A DNA stretch of 64,000 bases from Leptospira broomii serovar Hurstbridge str. 5399 (GTDB lineage Bacteria; Spirochaetota; Leptospiria; Leptospirales; Leptospiraceae): NCBI RefSeq assembly GCF_000243715.2, contig NZ_AHMO02000007.1, positions 376,054 to 440,053 of the forward strand, given 5' to 3'. Made by a program: the position numbers and the translations under genes. This document shows positions 18,643-29,094 of this stretch, piece after piece. Each line of letters opens with the position of its first letter. The stretch's first letter is position 1. The notes beneath the pieces are model-generated. The model had not been told where the DNA came from and did not search any database. It saw nothing but the letters and a program-made list of their open reading frames with translations.

Positions 18643-19195
18643 TAACGTAATCCTTGGTCTCCTTAAACGGTGGAATTCCCTTATGCTTTTCTACCGCACC
18701 TGGCCCGGCATTATAGGCGGCGATAGCTAGGTCGGTATCGCCGAATCTTTTTACTAGATCACCCAAAAACTTTGTGCCGCCCGATATGTTTTCTGCAGGA
18801 TCGAATGGATCTTCGACTCCCAACATTTCTGCCGTTCCTGGCATTAATTGCATCAACCCGATTGCGCCTTTCCGGGAGATAGCGTTGGGTTTAAAATCCG
18901 ACTCCGCCTTAATTACTGATTTTACTAAATTCGGGTCTAGTCCGTTTCGGGCCGATTCCTGCTGAATAAAACCGGAAAGGCCTAACGTATCTAAATCCCC
19001 TCTTACGTTTCGAGCGGGTTCGATGTCGGATAACTTTGAATTTAGGATATCGGAAAAGGATTCTTGTGTACTTGTAGGAGGAACTACGTCCGTACGATTT
19101 TCATCCGTCTTGTGAATGAATTTATCGGGGATTCCTCGAATCTCTTCCATCCGGCTTAGTATACTTTGAAAGGCAGGTAAATCCGTCAGCTTCAT
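18614..19195 (-). CDS. Lytic transglycosylase, SLT domain
   Basis: The 193-residue form starts at 19195, where AAGGA precedes the ATG by five bases; a longer frame to 19372 would overlap the divergent kinase gene and adds a non-family N-terminus. The SLT (lysozyme-like) domain spans about residues 75-190: catalytic glutamate Glu98 in [24 protein letters not shown], and the AYNAGPGAV motif. It cleaves peptidoglycan glycan strands. The 19195 form lacks an obvious signal peptide, so export is unclear. The C-terminus ends at KKVNRFWKG, inside a terminator hairpin. Confidence 0.88.
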   Translation of the reverse strand: MKLTDLPAFQSILSRMEEIRGIPDKFIHKTDENRTDVVPPTSTQESFSDILNSKLSDIEPARNVRGDLDTLGLSGFIQQESARNGLDPNLVKSVIKAESDFKPNAISRKGAIGLMQLMPGTAEMLGVEDPFDPAENISGGTKFLGDLVKRFGDTDLAIAAYNAGPGAVEKHKGIPPFKETKDYVKKVNRFWKG

Positions 19196-19349
19196 CGGTT
19201 CCTTGAGTCGAATTCTAGTCCGTTTAGTGTAAAATGACCTATTATGTCTCTCGGCTATTTTTAAAGGCCTCTGAAGCGTTTTTTGGGTCTTTTCACAGTT
19301 TGGGAAAAGGGTTGGTTGAAAAAAGATCAGGATATTGAAGGATAGGCCG

Positions 19350-21656
19350 GTGATTGAAATAGAGATAGTCACTACACCTAGGCTTACCGCTTTCCCTGTA
19401 TTCCTGGCATTCAGCCGAGGATATTTCGAAGAAGAAGGCGTAAAAGTGCGTGTCCGCGTCCTGAAGAGTTACGAAGCAGTTTTTGCTCATTTGAGGGAAG
19501 GAAGGGCCGAAGCAGGAGAGGTTCCGTTTACCGCTTGGCTGGACCAACAATTGCGTAGGACCTCTCCGAATTGGACTCTATTCCGCGGCATTATTCTCTC
19601 CTGTTTGGTTCAGGGATTTTATTCCGCCTCGTATATGGAAGCCGAGGCGATACGGGACTCCTATCACAGCTTTTTACCGATTCTTCATCCGTTGTCTCTG
19701 GATCGATTCGTTGCGGAAGAATTTTTCAGATCGGAAAACTATCATCGAAGAAAGCCGGTGCCTTATTTAGTTACTCGTCCGACTCTCTTAGTGCACGAAT
19801 TCATTAGAGCGGAATGTATGGGCGTCGCTGCATCGCTGCAGGAGTATCCTTTTTTCGGAGAAAAGGGATACTGTCTCACCGTAGACAATGAAATTCCGCC
19901 GTACTATCTCCCGACAAACATGTTAGCGTTTACGGGAAGATTTGCGTCTAAATTTCCGGAGGAAGCGAATCGGGTTTCGAGGGCCTTGAAAAAGGCAATG
20001 GAGGACCTTGCTAATCATGTCGCTTACGAAGGAGATTCGTACGTTGCAGATTGGGTAGGTCCTTGTCCTTGGAAGCCGATGGACTTAGACGGGTTTTACA
20101 GACGTCCCGTTTCGGAATTGGGAAGAATCCTTTCAAGCATGCCGTCTTTAGAAGACGTCCGATTTGTCGTGGATATGTATAGAAAAACATATCCTGGAGA
20201 CGGACAAACGGCTCAATTATTGGATTTGGCATCGCAACGAGTAGCGGATAACCCTTTTCCGAAATTTCCGGGTGCATTAGATTTCAAAAAAACGAAATTA
20301 CACGCGGAGTATTATTCGACCTTACATCCGAATCGGAGTCTGAACAAAAAAGAACTCACTAAATCTCCTCTTCGTAACTTAGTCAGCGAAATGAAAGAAC
20401 TTGCGCTGGGCCTATTTTCGGGTCGTCGCGAGGTGTCTTTAGATAAGCAGATCCCGACAAGCCCGTATCTTTTCATTCGCTCTACAATCAATAGTATATT
20501 AGATTATCTAAATCAAGAAATACGTGATTTAGAAGAAAAGAACAAGCGTCTCATGGAGGATAATTATCTCCTGGAGACCCGCCTTGATATAAGCGATTTA
20601 AAGAGACAAACTACCGAAGAACGCTATCGCTATATGTTCGAATTTGCCACGGACGCGATGATCATCGTCAACGCGGATACGAGGATGATCGTGGACGCCA
20701 ACCGACGTTTCAGGGAAGTTTCCGGATACCAAGGCTCTGAAATTAAAAATATCAGATTAGCAAGAATTCTGCCGGATATCCTGGACCAAAACGAATTGAA
20801 ATCTCCGGGAGGAAAGGATCAGAATATGGCATTTCTTCCCGAGGCGACCTTGATTTTAAAGGACGGGACTCGTTTTTCGGTAGGCTTAAGCGTTACCGGG
20901 TTTAGCGCCGAAACGAAGCGATTTTATCAAATCCAAGTCAGCGATAATGCGCTCGTTCTGGAATCCGAAAGAATCAAACACGAATTTATCTCGAATATTT
21001 CTCACGAATTACGATCCCCGATGACGAACATTCAGGGATATTTCGACCTACTTTTATCCGACCCAGTCCTGACGCTAAACGAAGAGCAAAAGGAAATGGC
21101 GGACGTGATTCGTAAGAACGTAAGAAGACTGAATTTTCTTATAGAAAATCTTCTCCAGCTGGAAAAAAAGGATTCCCAAAACTCCGAAGAAATGGAGGAA
21201 ATTTTCGACCCTGCGGTAGTTATCGAGGAAGTCTTATACATCAATTCTCCGCCGGCTGTCGAGAAAGGATTGGAAGTAGTGTCCAATCTTGCCAAAGGAT
21301 TGCGGATTAAGGGAGTAAGATTCGAGTTTTCCCAAATCATAACCAACTTGTTTGTAAATGCAATTAAGTATACGGAAAGAGGAACCGTGGACGTTACCTT
21401 AAAGAAAATTTCCCCTTCCAAATTAGAGCTAAGCGTTATCGACATGGGTATCGGAATCGATCCTAAATATAAAGAAATGATTTTTGAACGATTTTTTCGC
21501 GTACCGGACCAACGGAATCGCACCGTGGGTGGAACCGGCCTAGGTTTATCGATCAGCCGTACTCTCGTAAATAAAATGGGTGGCGAAGTCTTCGTAGAAC
21601 CCAACCAAAAAGGTGGAAGTATTTTTCGAGTCGTATTACCCTTATTCACCGCATGA
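19350..21656 (+). CDS. Hybrid sensor: substrate-binding-protein-like domain fused to PAS and histidine kinase
   Basis: About 768 residues from a GTG at 19350, which GAAGGA precedes by seven bases; a TTG at 19335 is the alternative. Residues 1-300 resemble NMT1/SsuA-type periplasmic binding proteins ([28 protein letters not shown]), but no signal peptide or membrane helix precedes them. A coiled linker (residues about 385-420), a PAS domain (about 425-530), HisKA ([14 protein letters not shown], His552) and HATPase ([27 protein letters not shown]) follow. This suggests a cytosolic sensor of a small metabolite using a transporter-derived ligand fold. No dedicated response regulator is adjacent. 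The next gene overlaps by four bases. Confidence 0.87.
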   Translation: MIEIEIVTTPRLTAFPVFLAFSRGYFEEEGVKVRVRVLKSYEAVFAHLREGRAEAGEVPFTAWLDQQLRRTSPNWTLFRGIILSCLVQGFYSASYMEAEAIRDSYHSFLPILHPLSLDRFVAEEFFRSENYHRRKPVPYLVTRPTLLVHEFIRAECMGVAASLQEYPFFGEKGYCLTVDNEIPPYYLPTNMLAFTGRFASKFPEEANRVSRALKKAMEDLANHVAYEGDSYVADWVGPCPWKPMDLDGFYRRPVSELGRILSSMPSLEDVRFVVDMYRKTYPGDGQTAQLLDLASQRVADNPFPKFPGALDFKKTKLHAEYYSTLHPNRSLNKKELTKSPLRNLVSEMKELALGLFSGRREVSLDKQIPTSPYLFIRSTINSILDYLNQEIRDLEEKNKRLMEDNYLLETRLDISDLKRQTTEERYRYMFEFATDAMIIVNADTRMIVDANRRFREVSGYQGSEIKNIRLARILPDILDQNELKSPGGKDQNMAFLPEATLILKDGTRFSVGLSVTGFSAETKRFYQIQVSDNALVLESERIKHEFISNISHELRSPMTNIQGYFDLLLSDPVLTLNEEQKEMADVIRKNVRRLNFLIENLLQLEKKDSQNSEEMEEIFDPAVVIEEVLYINSPPAVEKGLEVVSNLAKGLRIKGVRFEFSQIITNLFVNAIKYTERGTVDVTLKKISPSKLELSVIDMGIGIDPKYKEMIFERFFRVPDQRNRTVGGTGLGLSISRTLVNKMGGEVFVEPNQKGGSIFRVVLPLFTA

Positions 21657-22318
21657 AGCCCCGACTTTTCTTTTATTCGATTTTTGCGGTTCTACTTTTA
21701 TCGGGATTACTGATTTCTTTTTGGTCTCCAACGGATAATAAAAGGAAGTCGGAACTTCTTCAGGGCGGACTCTCTCAAGAAACGGTCTCCCGGCAGGAAC
21801 ATTCCTTGTTTGATTCCTCTTCGGGGTTTGTGGATTTCTCCGGAACTACGGAAGAAAGATCCACGGATCCCAATGAACCGAAGATTCCGGACGAAAAAAA
21901 ATCTTACTTAGATAAGTTGAGCGATGAAGATAGAGCAAAATTGTACGAGCAGATGTATGAAAGGTTCAAACCTCTTGCGGATCGTTTCCCGGACAATCGG
22001 TTAATACCGCGTAAAATCTCTTCGGAAGAAGCTGCCAAACGCAAAGAAGAGGAGGATCATTATTATCGTATTCAGAGCGATCTTCTGGATAGGAAAGAAG
22101 TTTCCAAAGAGGATATGAATTTCTTTTTAGATACAAAATTAAAAAGGTCGGACGATATGCTGGAAATTCTCAAGTACAGCATTGAGAACTTTGAAAAATC
22201 TTCAAAGTCCGATGGATCGCCAAACGGCGAATACGGAAAAATAGTTAGAGAGAGAATCGAGAATATCGAAAAGAGCAGAGAAGAAGTTCTTGCTTCAAAA
22301 AAAAGTAATGAAAATTAA
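21653..22318 (+). CDS. Membrane-anchored hypothetical protein
   Basis: The 221-residue protein has one N-terminal hydrophobic segment (residues 4-24), then a highly charged, Ser/Asp/Glu/Lys-rich, mostly helical extracytoplasmic region ending in a lysine-rich tail. It overlaps the kinase stop codon by four bases, so it is translationally coupled. It may report to or be controlled by the sensor kinase, but no domain is recognised. Confidence 0.6.
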   Translation: MKPRLFFYSIFAVLLLSGLLISFWSPTDNKRKSELLQGGLSQETVSRQEHSLFDSSSGFVDFSGTTEERSTDPNEPKIPDEKKSYLDKLSDEDRAKLYEQMYERFKPLADRFPDNRLIPRKISSEEAAKRKEEEDHYYRIQSDLLDRKEVSKEDMNFFLDTKLKRSDDMLEILKYSIENFEKSSKSDGSPNGEYGKIVRERIENIEKSREEVLASKKSNEN

Positions 22319-22327
22319 CGGTTACGT

Positions 22328-23080
22328 CTAACGCCTGTGCTTCCCTTTTTTCTTTTTTGTAATAAGCTTCTTTTTCCCAACAGTCTTTTTTGCGATCGGT
22401 AAATTCATATCGGCAAGAAGAGCTGTAAGTGCAAATAAAGGTTCTAATCCTAAAAGCTCCAGCAAGTGCAGAATTTTCACAAATCCGACCTGTTTTAGCA
22501 AAACCAAGGCGTTCTTCGTTCCGAATCCCTTTAGGAGTCGGGGAATTTCGGCGACACCTCTTTTCCGTATCCATTCGGCGCATTCCTGCGGAGTCAACGC
22601 ATTCGCTAGGGGAACAAAGTCTTTGACCGGAAGCGACTTAGCTAATTCTAAAAACGATTCCAAACCCACAGCTTTCAGATATTCTAAAGATCTATCGGAT
22701 CCCAATCCGTGTAAAATTTCAACGATTGACTTAGGACCGAGGACGTGATTAATCTTTCGGACATCTTCCGCCGGTAGAGCCTGAGCTAAGATCGTCAAAT
22801 CCGGCAGTCCCAAATGTTTTACGAAAAAAACAAGGTCTGCCGGATCGGATTCCCGAATCAAGGGAACTAAAATCGTTTCAGGTATGGATTGGATGAGTGA
22901 TACGATTTCCTTTTCGCCGAGATGCTGGCTTAAATAAAGTAGCTTTTTGTGATCCACTTTTTCCGAAATGGAAAATAGCGCTTCGTATCCCAAATTTCGA
23001 AATAACTGAAACGATTTCTGCGGACCTAGTTTATCTAGATATTCTAGAGCATTTTGAATTGTGGATATGACTTTTTTCAA
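22328..23080 (-). CDS. Helical-repeat protein with basic tail, unrecognised
   Basis: The 250-residue protein consists of repeated units of about 27-30 residues with an L-G-(x)-E/P-D-I/L-V-x-L pattern, for example LSQHLGEKEIVSLIQSIPE, VKHLGLPDLTILAQALPAE and LHGLGSDRSLEYLKAVGLE. This suggests an alpha-solenoid, loosely like the MgtE N-terminal repeat. The last 25 residues are very Lys/Arg-rich and may bind nucleic acid or membranes. It overlaps the upstream gene by four bases and forms a unit with it. No function is recognised. Confidence 0.6.
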   Translation of the reverse strand: MKKVISTIQNALEYLDKLGPQKSFQLFRNLGYEALFSISEKVDHKKLLYLSQHLGEKEIVSLIQSIPETILVPLIRESDPADLVFFVKHLGLPDLTILAQALPAEDVRKINHVLGPKSIVEILHGLGSDRSLEYLKAVGLESFLELAKSLPVKDFVPLANALTPQECAEWIRKRGVAEIPRLLKGFGTKNALVLLKQVGFVKILHLLELLGLEPLFALTALLADMNLPIAKKTVGKKKLITKKKKGKHRR

Positions 23081-23979
23081 CCTAGTATATCCTTCAATAT
23101 TTCTAAAATCAAAGGAGAAAGATTCCGCTTTTTATTTACTTCTCTCAAGTTATGCGCGGCGTCCTCGGCAACCTTACCGATCCAAAGTTCCAGTTCGGTA
23201 GTGGAAAGACCCAAAAATTCCCTGATCGTTTCTTTTCTGTAATGATTCAACAAGGTGTCGCGGGCGGTCGCATACAAATTCTCTAATGCAGATTGAACTT
23301 TCAGATCGGAAGCGACGGCGCGTCTAAGGCGATCCACTCGAGGTCCGATTTGCCCGCCGTCTACTCTTCCCATTTCGGCAAATCCGGTTTTAAAAAGAAG
23401 TCTCAGAGTATTTCTAAGCGCGGATTGGACTTCGGCAGCACCGGAGCCGATGGAAACAAAGTCCGCGATGCGTTCGGTAAAGGCCGGCAATAATGAGGAT
23501 AAGAATTGAGAAACTTGTTTTTCCAAACCGGCGGCTTGAAAGACTCCGTGCAACGGGTTGATTTTTTTATGGAACTCGGTTAAGACTTTCTCCAATCCTT
23601 GGGAAAGGATATCCTGAACTTCCGGTAGATTAAGGATTCCTAGGATCAGATTTTTGGACGGCGCCGCCTGAGTGCCTGCAATCAACTCAACTAGGGCTTC
23701 TCGAGTTTCCTCCGACAAAAATTCATCGAATGAAGTGTGAGGGAATGCTTTTTCAATCGGAAACTCTTCCGACAAAATCTGGATTTTTTCTTCGGGTAGT
23801 CGTACAAGACCGACTAATGACGGAGAAAGCCGAATGTTTTCCGGTAAGAGTTCTTCCAGGCTGGAATCGAATAAAAAATGCAAACTTCGGCGAAAGGACT
23901 CTTCGAGTCGCCCGGGTTGCGTAAGCCAGTCGTAAACTCTGGACTTTCGCGATCGAAAAAAAACAATTCGAAACGCCAA
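23077..23979 (-). CDS. Helical hypothetical protein
   Basis: The 300-residue protein is predicted mostly helical, with amphipathic stretches (LSQGLEKVLTEFHKKINPLHGVFQAAG, VQSALRNTLRLLFKTGFAEM) and no membrane segment. No family is recognised. It is followed with a four-base overlap by the helical-repeat protein and preceded by a PlsC-like acyltransferase gene only ten bases away. The three are probably one operon, hinting at a membrane-associated or lipid-related role. That role is inference from context. Confidence 0.6.
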   Translation of the reverse strand: MAFRIVFFRSRKSRVYDWLTQPGRLEESFRRSLHFLFDSSLEELLPENIRLSPSLVGLVRLPEEKIQILSEEFPIEKAFPHTSFDEFLSEETREALVELIAGTQAAPSKNLILGILNLPEVQDILSQGLEKVLTEFHKKINPLHGVFQAAGLEKQVSQFLSSLLPAFTERIADFVSIGSGAAEVQSALRNTLRLLFKTGFAEMGRVDGGQIGPRVDRLRRAVASDLKVQSALENLYATARDTLLNHYRKETIREFLGLSTTELELWIGKVAEDAAHNLREVNKKRNLSPLILEILKDILG

Positions 23980-23989
23980 ACGATTCTCC

Positions 23990-25135
23990 TTATGCGGTTT
24001 GCAAACTAGACCAAGCTGCTTCCAATTTCGGTAAATGTGAGGTTAGCTGGTTTTTATGATATAAGACTAAATTTTTCTTTCTTAAATTATGCGCATCTTT
24101 AGGCGCTTGAAACAGTTTTTCATCGAAAACTATATCTTCGCCGTCCAGTTTTAAATAACCTTTTTCCTTGGCTTTTCCTAAAAAAGACTCGAAGGCGCTC
24201 ATCAGATGCTCGCCCGAAAATTTCTGCGAAATATAAATTTCCGGATGCTTGGACCGAATCGTTTCCGCCAGAGCCTTTAGCGCCGAAAATAATTTGGTTT
24301 TGCTTTCCCTAGCTTTTCCTTCGCATTTTAGAAGAAGGTAGGAGGCTAAATTTCCGGCCGTAACCGTATAACCGTTTCCTAATTTTTCCTTCACTATACC
24401 TGCCACCTCGTCCGCGCTGGCTTCCTCGGGAATCGGGAAAGGTTGTCCGTAACCGATGTGAAGTTCCGCTTTTTTGGACGAGAAATAATCGTAAGTGAAC
24501 GTGAAGGAATTGAAATGTAATCCTTTGAACTTGGAGCGAAGGAAATAAACGCCCTTCTTGATTTGATTCATATAACCGTCATGATTAAATGTACCTTCGG
24601 GAAACAGGAACAAGGTTCGTCCTTGGGCGATTTTTTCGGAGAGATAGCTCCATTCCTGCTCTACCATATCCCGAAGTTCCCCTTTTTTCAAAAGCTCCCT
24701 CGTATTGTCTCGAAACGGTCTCTTTATGGGAACGCAACCTATGTAATCCATGAATTTCGGGATAATCATGGATTTGTCGATTAAACCCAAGATGACTTTC
24801 ATGATTCCTTTAGGTCGGAGTTCGTTTACTAAAAACCCCTTTCCTAGCATATCTTCGCGAGCAGGAATCGCGAATTTAATCTTAGGGAATACGTGCCGAT
24901 AAACGGCGGCCAATGCGGGAACGTCGGCCTCCGAAACGTGATTCGCCATAAGGACGGAAGGATAGGGTGCATCCAATTGTCCGTCCGATTTTCCGTTCGG
25001 GAAATGCTCTTCAAAGGAATCAAACGCAAAGCCTCGCGCTTTATAAACAAGATCGATCATCCAGCTGTAAGTTTTCGTCGTCCGAACAGGTTCGACTTGA
25101 TCGGTAGGTGTGTTCATTTGAGATGTAGAATCCAT
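23990..25135 (-). CDS. PlsC-like acyltransferase
   Basis: The 381-residue protein carries the acyltransferase HX4D motif as NHVSEAD (His66, Asp71) and the second motif FPEGTFN (about residues 173-179), plus a G-C-V-P-I-K-R block between them. These define the glycerolipid acyltransferase (PlsC) superfamily, which transfers acyl chains to lysophosphatidate or related acceptors. The 150-residue C-terminal extension after the catalytic domain is longer than in simple PlsC enzymes. Upstream and only 15 bases away is alanine racemase; downstream are two helical proteins. Confidence 0.85.
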   Translation of the reverse strand: MDSTSQMNTPTDQVEPVRTTKTYSWMIDLVYKARGFAFDSFEEHFPNGKSDGQLDAPYPSVLMANHVSEADVPALAAVYRHVFPKIKFAIPAREDMLGKGFLVNELRPKGIMKVILGLIDKSMIIPKFMDYIGCVPIKRPFRDNTRELLKKGELRDMVEQEWSYLSEKIAQGRTLFLFPEGTFNHDGYMNQIKKGVYFLRSKFKGLHFNSFTFTYDYFSSKKAELHIGYGQPFPIPEEASADEVAGIVKEKLGNGYTVTAGNLASYLLLKCEGKARESKTKLFSALKALAETIRSKHPEIYISQKFSGEHLMSAFESFLGKAKEKGYLKLDGEDIVFDEKLFQAPKDAHNLRKKNLVLYHKNQLTSHLPKLEAAWSSLQTA

Positions 25136-25150
25136 TAAATTTTTCCTTTT

Positions 25151-26284
25151 TTATTCCACGATGTACTTTGGTACGGATTCGCTTATCCGAGTCGTAGTTT
25201 CATAATTAATCGTATTAGTCCAATTGGCATGGTCATCGACTGTGACTTCTTCCTGGCCGTCCTTTCCGATAATCGTGACCGTATCTCCGATTTCAACGTC
25301 GGGTATATGCGTCACGTCAAGCATAGTCATGTTCATGCAAATTCTTCCCAGAATTTTTGCGCGCTTGCCACGTATCAGCATGACTCCGTTATTGGAAAGT
25401 TTTCGATCCAATCCTTCGTAATAACCGACCGGTACGACTGCGACTTTCGTAGGAGTGCTGGTTTGATAAGTGGATCCGTAGCCGACGAAACTATCGGAGG
25501 GTAGATCTTGCATATGAACTACTCTCGTTTTCCAACGAAGCACAGGATAAAGACGAAATTCACTTCTTCCGTTTAAGTGAAGCGAGAGTCTCGTCTGGAG
25601 ACTGGGCCAAAGCCCATAGAGAGAAATGCCGATTCGAACTAAATCGTAATGCGCTTCCGGAAAGAGCATGGTGGACGCAGATGCGCAAGCATGTCGGATA
25701 ACGTTGGCATATCCGAACTTCTCAAGGGTCTGGATCGCTTCCGCAAATTTTTGTATCTGTACCTTGGAATACTTTTGTTCGATGACGTCTTCCGTGCTTG
25801 CAAAATGTGTGGAAATTCCTTCCAAAGGTAAAATTTCCCGTTTGAAGCCGGAGAGGATGGATTCTAACTCCTTTCCGAAGGAGCCGAGCCGTCCCATCCC
25901 CGTATCCACTTTCAAATGAATTTGAGGTCTCGGCAGACAATTTGCAAGAATCCTGGCGTCTTCCACTCGTGAAACGACTACCCAGAAATTAGAATCCGAA
26001 ATTTCCTTCACTCGTTCCTGGATTGCAGGAGTTGCACCCATAATTAGGATGCGAACGGAAGGATATTTACTTCGGAGATAACAAGCTTCCTCGAGAGAAT
26101 TGACCGCGAGCAAATCCGCCCCGCCTTTTAAAGATAATTCCGCCATTTGCAGAAAGCCGTGGCCGTACGCGTTGGATTTGATCACTGCGCTTAAAAGTGT
26201 CCCGGGACTGAGAAGGGAACGAAAACTTTTGAGGTTCTGTGTCACTGCCTCTTGCGAAAGTTCGATCCAGGTTCTGTCGTTCAA
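25151..26284 (-). CDS. alr: Alanine racemase
   Basis: The PLP-binding lysine lies in AVIKSNAYGHG (Lys36 from the chosen start), the racemase barrel follows, and the C-terminal domain holds the catalytic tyrosine in VGYGSTYQTS and the conserved GRICMNMTMLDV. It makes D-alanine for peptidoglycan. The start was set to the TTG at 26284, which yields about 377 residues beginning NDRTWIEL, the normal length and N-terminus. The frame stays open upstream to a TTG at 26404, which would add 40 Lys/Arg-rich residues without a good ribosome-binding site. Confidence 0.93.
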   Translation of the reverse strand: MNDRTWIELSQEAVTQNLKSFRSLLSPGTLLSAVIKSNAYGHGFLQMAELSLKGGADLLAVNSLEEACYLRSKYPSVRILIMGATPAIQERVKEISDSNFWVVVSRVEDARILANCLPRPQIHLKVDTGMGRLGSFGKELESILSGFKREILPLEGISTHFASTEDVIEQKYSKVQIQKFAEAIQTLEKFGYANVIRHACASASTMLFPEAHYDLVRIGISLYGLWPSLQTRLSLHLNGRSEFRLYPVLRWKTRVVHMQDLPSDSFVGYGSTYQTSTPTKVAVVPVGYYEGLDRKLSNNGVMLIRGKRAKILGRICMNMTMLDVTHIPDVEIGDTVTIIGKDGQEEVTVDDHANWTNTINYETTTRISESVPKYIVE

Positions 26285-26447
26285 GGGTCGTCTCGATTCC
26301 TTTCCGTTTCTCCTAGTATTGCTTTCTCCCGGTTTCTTCCCAATAGTTTTTTCCAAATCAATCGCGGAAAAAAAAGGGTTTCCCGACGGAAGAAAATTCA
26401 ACAAGCTGCCCGAGAAAACTCCTCATAAACAACCCAGGAAGTACCGG

Positions 26448-26942
26448 ATGAAGCAATATAAAGTCGTGCAAACCTTCCCCGTTCCCCTCCAGGATCTTCT
26501 CAAAGCAAGGGAAGATCGTTACAAATACCTGGAACAGTTTCCGGAACTAAAAAACGTCGAACTTCTGGAGGAAAAAAAAGACGGAAATCGGGTTTTTCAA
26601 AAGAGAAAAGTAAAATTGGCGGAGTCTCTGCCCAAGGTTCTGGCTGCCTTGCTTTCCGATCCTTCGCTCTTGGAAAATTCAGTCTTCGATCTTAGCACAA
26701 ACACGCACGAGTTTACGATCGCACCTCCCGGAAACGATTCGATTGTAACAATCAAGGGAGTTTCCGTCTATAGGGAACTGGGCCCAAACGAATCGGAGCG
26801 CAGTTATGATGTGCAGGTCTCTTCCGGAGTTTTCTTAATGGGAACCGTGATTGAAACGGTTATCGAGGAGATTCACCGGCATTCGTTGGACAAGGATAAG
26901 AATTCCATCTCCGAATTTTTAAAAAAATACCAAGCCGACTAA
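26448..26942 (+). CDS. DUF2505-like (SRPBCC-fold) protein
   Basis: From the ATG at 26448 (AGGAAG six bases upstream) the protein is 164 residues. The pattern of an N-terminal strand (YKVVQTFPVPLQDLLKAREDRY), a central beta region and a C-terminal helix is that of the SRPBCC/DUF2505 group, small proteins that bind hydrophobic ligands. The assignment to DUF2505 is tentative. A longer frame starting at 26100 runs antisense to alr and is not supported. The gene is divergent from alr. Confidence 0.65.
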   Translation: MKQYKVVQTFPVPLQDLLKAREDRYKYLEQFPELKNVELLEEKKDGNRVFQKRKVKLAESLPKVLAALLSDPSLLENSVFDLSTNTHEFTIAPPGNDSIVTIKGVSVYRELGPNESERSYDVQVSSGVFLMGTVIETVIEEIHRHSLDKDKNSISEFLKKYQAD

Positions 26943-26962
26943 TTCTCTCCATCAAAGAATCG

Positions 26963-26988
26963 AGCAGCCATCTTTCTTGCCGGCTGCT
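26963..26988. terminator. Terminator-like hairpin between convergent genes
   Basis: AGCAGCC (26963-26969) and GGCTGCT (26982-26988) form a 7-bp stem with a 12-base loop between convergent coding regions. On the plus strand TGAAAATTTATT follows, so the U-tract is poor. A bidirectional role is possible. Confidence 0.4.
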
Positions 26989-27017
26989 TGAAAATTTATT
27001 CCTTAAGTACTTCGAAT

Positions 27018-27584
27018 TTATTCCTTAGTCGATTCTCCGCCGTTCGGAGCGTCCCCCCAATGCTTTAGCGTTTCAAGGAGTTCCTGCTTGGGACTTCCTT
27101 CTCCAAGATAAATCAATTCCTCTCCTAGGTTCCAAGCCCCCCAAACCGGTTTTCTTTCTTTGAGGGCAGTCAATTTGTCGGCGAAGCGATCGTCGGATAA
27201 AAGTTGTTCGTAATCGGGACTCTCCGAGTCGATCTCAAGAAATTCCCAACCGAAGTTTTGCAGCGTTCGGAGAGAAGTAGAAGCCTCCTTGCAGGCGAGG
27301 CAGTTAGGAACCTGGACGATAAACAGCACTCCTTTTCTACCGGATTTTTCGGCCTGGGAGAAGGCGATTGCTCGAGTTTGAATTCGTTTATCGGGAGTCG
27401 GAGCGAAAAAAAATGCGCTATTTGCAAACCAAACAATACTTAAAATAAGGCAAAAGAGCACGAAAAGAATCAAAAGAGCCCGTTTTCTATAAATAAAATT
27501 CATCGTTTGAAATGGAGTAATTTCGGGTTTTGCAAATTCGCTTTTTGATCTTTCCATAGAAATGTAATATAATTTGTTCGGCAT
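27018..27584 (-). CDS. Membrane-anchored thioredoxin-like protein
   Basis: From the ATG at 27584 the protein is 188 residues. One hydrophobic helix (about residues 30-55: ALLILFVLFCLILSIVWFANSAF) is followed by a thioredoxin-like domain with GVLFIVQVPNCLACKEASTSL, whose CLAC motif matches the CxxC redox site, and ends in a helical segment. The domain would face the periplasm if the N-terminus is inside. The start is uncertain: in-frame ATGs at 27557 and 27506 are also possible. The gene is divergent from the polyamine operon. Confidence 0.6.
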   Translation of the reverse strand: MPNKLYYISMERSKSEFAKPEITPFQTMNFIYRKRALLILFVLFCLILSIVWFANSAFFFAPTPDKRIQTRAIAFSQAEKSGRKGVLFIVQVPNCLACKEASTSLRTLQNFGWEFLEIDSESPDYEQLLSDDRFADKLTALKERKPVWGAWNLGEELIYLGEGSPKQELLETLKHWGDAPNGGESTKE

Positions 27585-27718
27585 TTTTTCCGATTCTAAG
27601 AAAAAGAAGTTCGGAAAAAATAAATATAAATTTACGTAGAGAGTTGACAAAAAAACATAGTCATACGCATGCTCGGTTTCTAAACCAAAAACCAAGTTTC
27701 GGAGGTGTCAGGCAGTAG

Positions 27719-28105
27719 ATGAACGCATTGGGTAAGCACGTAATTGCAGAATTTTATGAGTGTGATTACGAGACCATCAACAATCACGAATTGGTAGAAG
27801 ATATCATGTTGAAGGCCGCCGACCTTTCCGGCGCCACTACGGTTAAATCTGTGTTTCATAGGTTTAGTCCCTTTGGCGTAAGCGGTGTGGTCGTCGTAAG
27901 CGAATCCCACTTCGCGATCCATACCTGGCCCGAATACGGTTACTGCGCAATCGACGTCTTCACATGCGGAGACATTATTGATAACCAGACCGCTCTGGAA
28001 TATCTCAAGGAACGCTTCTGTGCCAAAAGCATCTCTGTAGTGGAGATGAAGCGTGGTTTGTTGCAATTAGGCGTCGACCTACCTCACAAGCCAGTTGGGA
28101 ATTAA
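27719..28105 (+). CDS. speD: S-adenosylmethionine decarboxylase proenzyme
   Basis: The 128-residue protein is the short bacterial/archaeal (SpeH-type) AdoMet decarboxylase. The self-cleavage site is SESHF, with Ser63 becoming the pyruvoyl group; His68 in AIHTWPE and Cys83 in VFTCGD are the other active-site residues. It makes decarboxylated AdoMet, the aminopropyl donor for spermidine. GGAGGT lies further upstream than usual (about 12 bases). A TTGACA box at 27644-27649 may be part of its promoter. It opens a unit with a SET-AdoMetDC fusion gene and speE. Confidence 0.96.
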   Translation: MNALGKHVIAEFYECDYETINNHELVEDIMLKAADLSGATTVKSVFHRFSPFGVSGVVVVSESHFAIHTWPEYGYCAIDVFTCGDIIDNQTALEYLKERFCAKSISVVEMKRGLLQLGVDLPHKPVGN

Positions 28106-28219
28106 GGACTATCTCTCCGGCAGAGCCGGAACACCCCCCATCGATAAAGACGAATTTCCTTCTCCCGGAGGGAGCAAGGAGTTCTTTTGTATTATTACCA
28201 CGAGGAGAGGTATCAGAGT

Positions 28220-29086
<867 letters not shown>

Positions 29087-29094
29087 GAGGCATA

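Noticed and set aside
19196..19372. N-terminal extension of the lytic transglycosylase
   Set aside because: Would overlap the divergent kinase gene; the ATG at 19195 has a good ribosome-binding site.
26100..26447. Upstream extension of the DUF2505-like gene
   Set aside because: Antisense to alr; the ATG at 26448 has AGGAAG at proper spacing.
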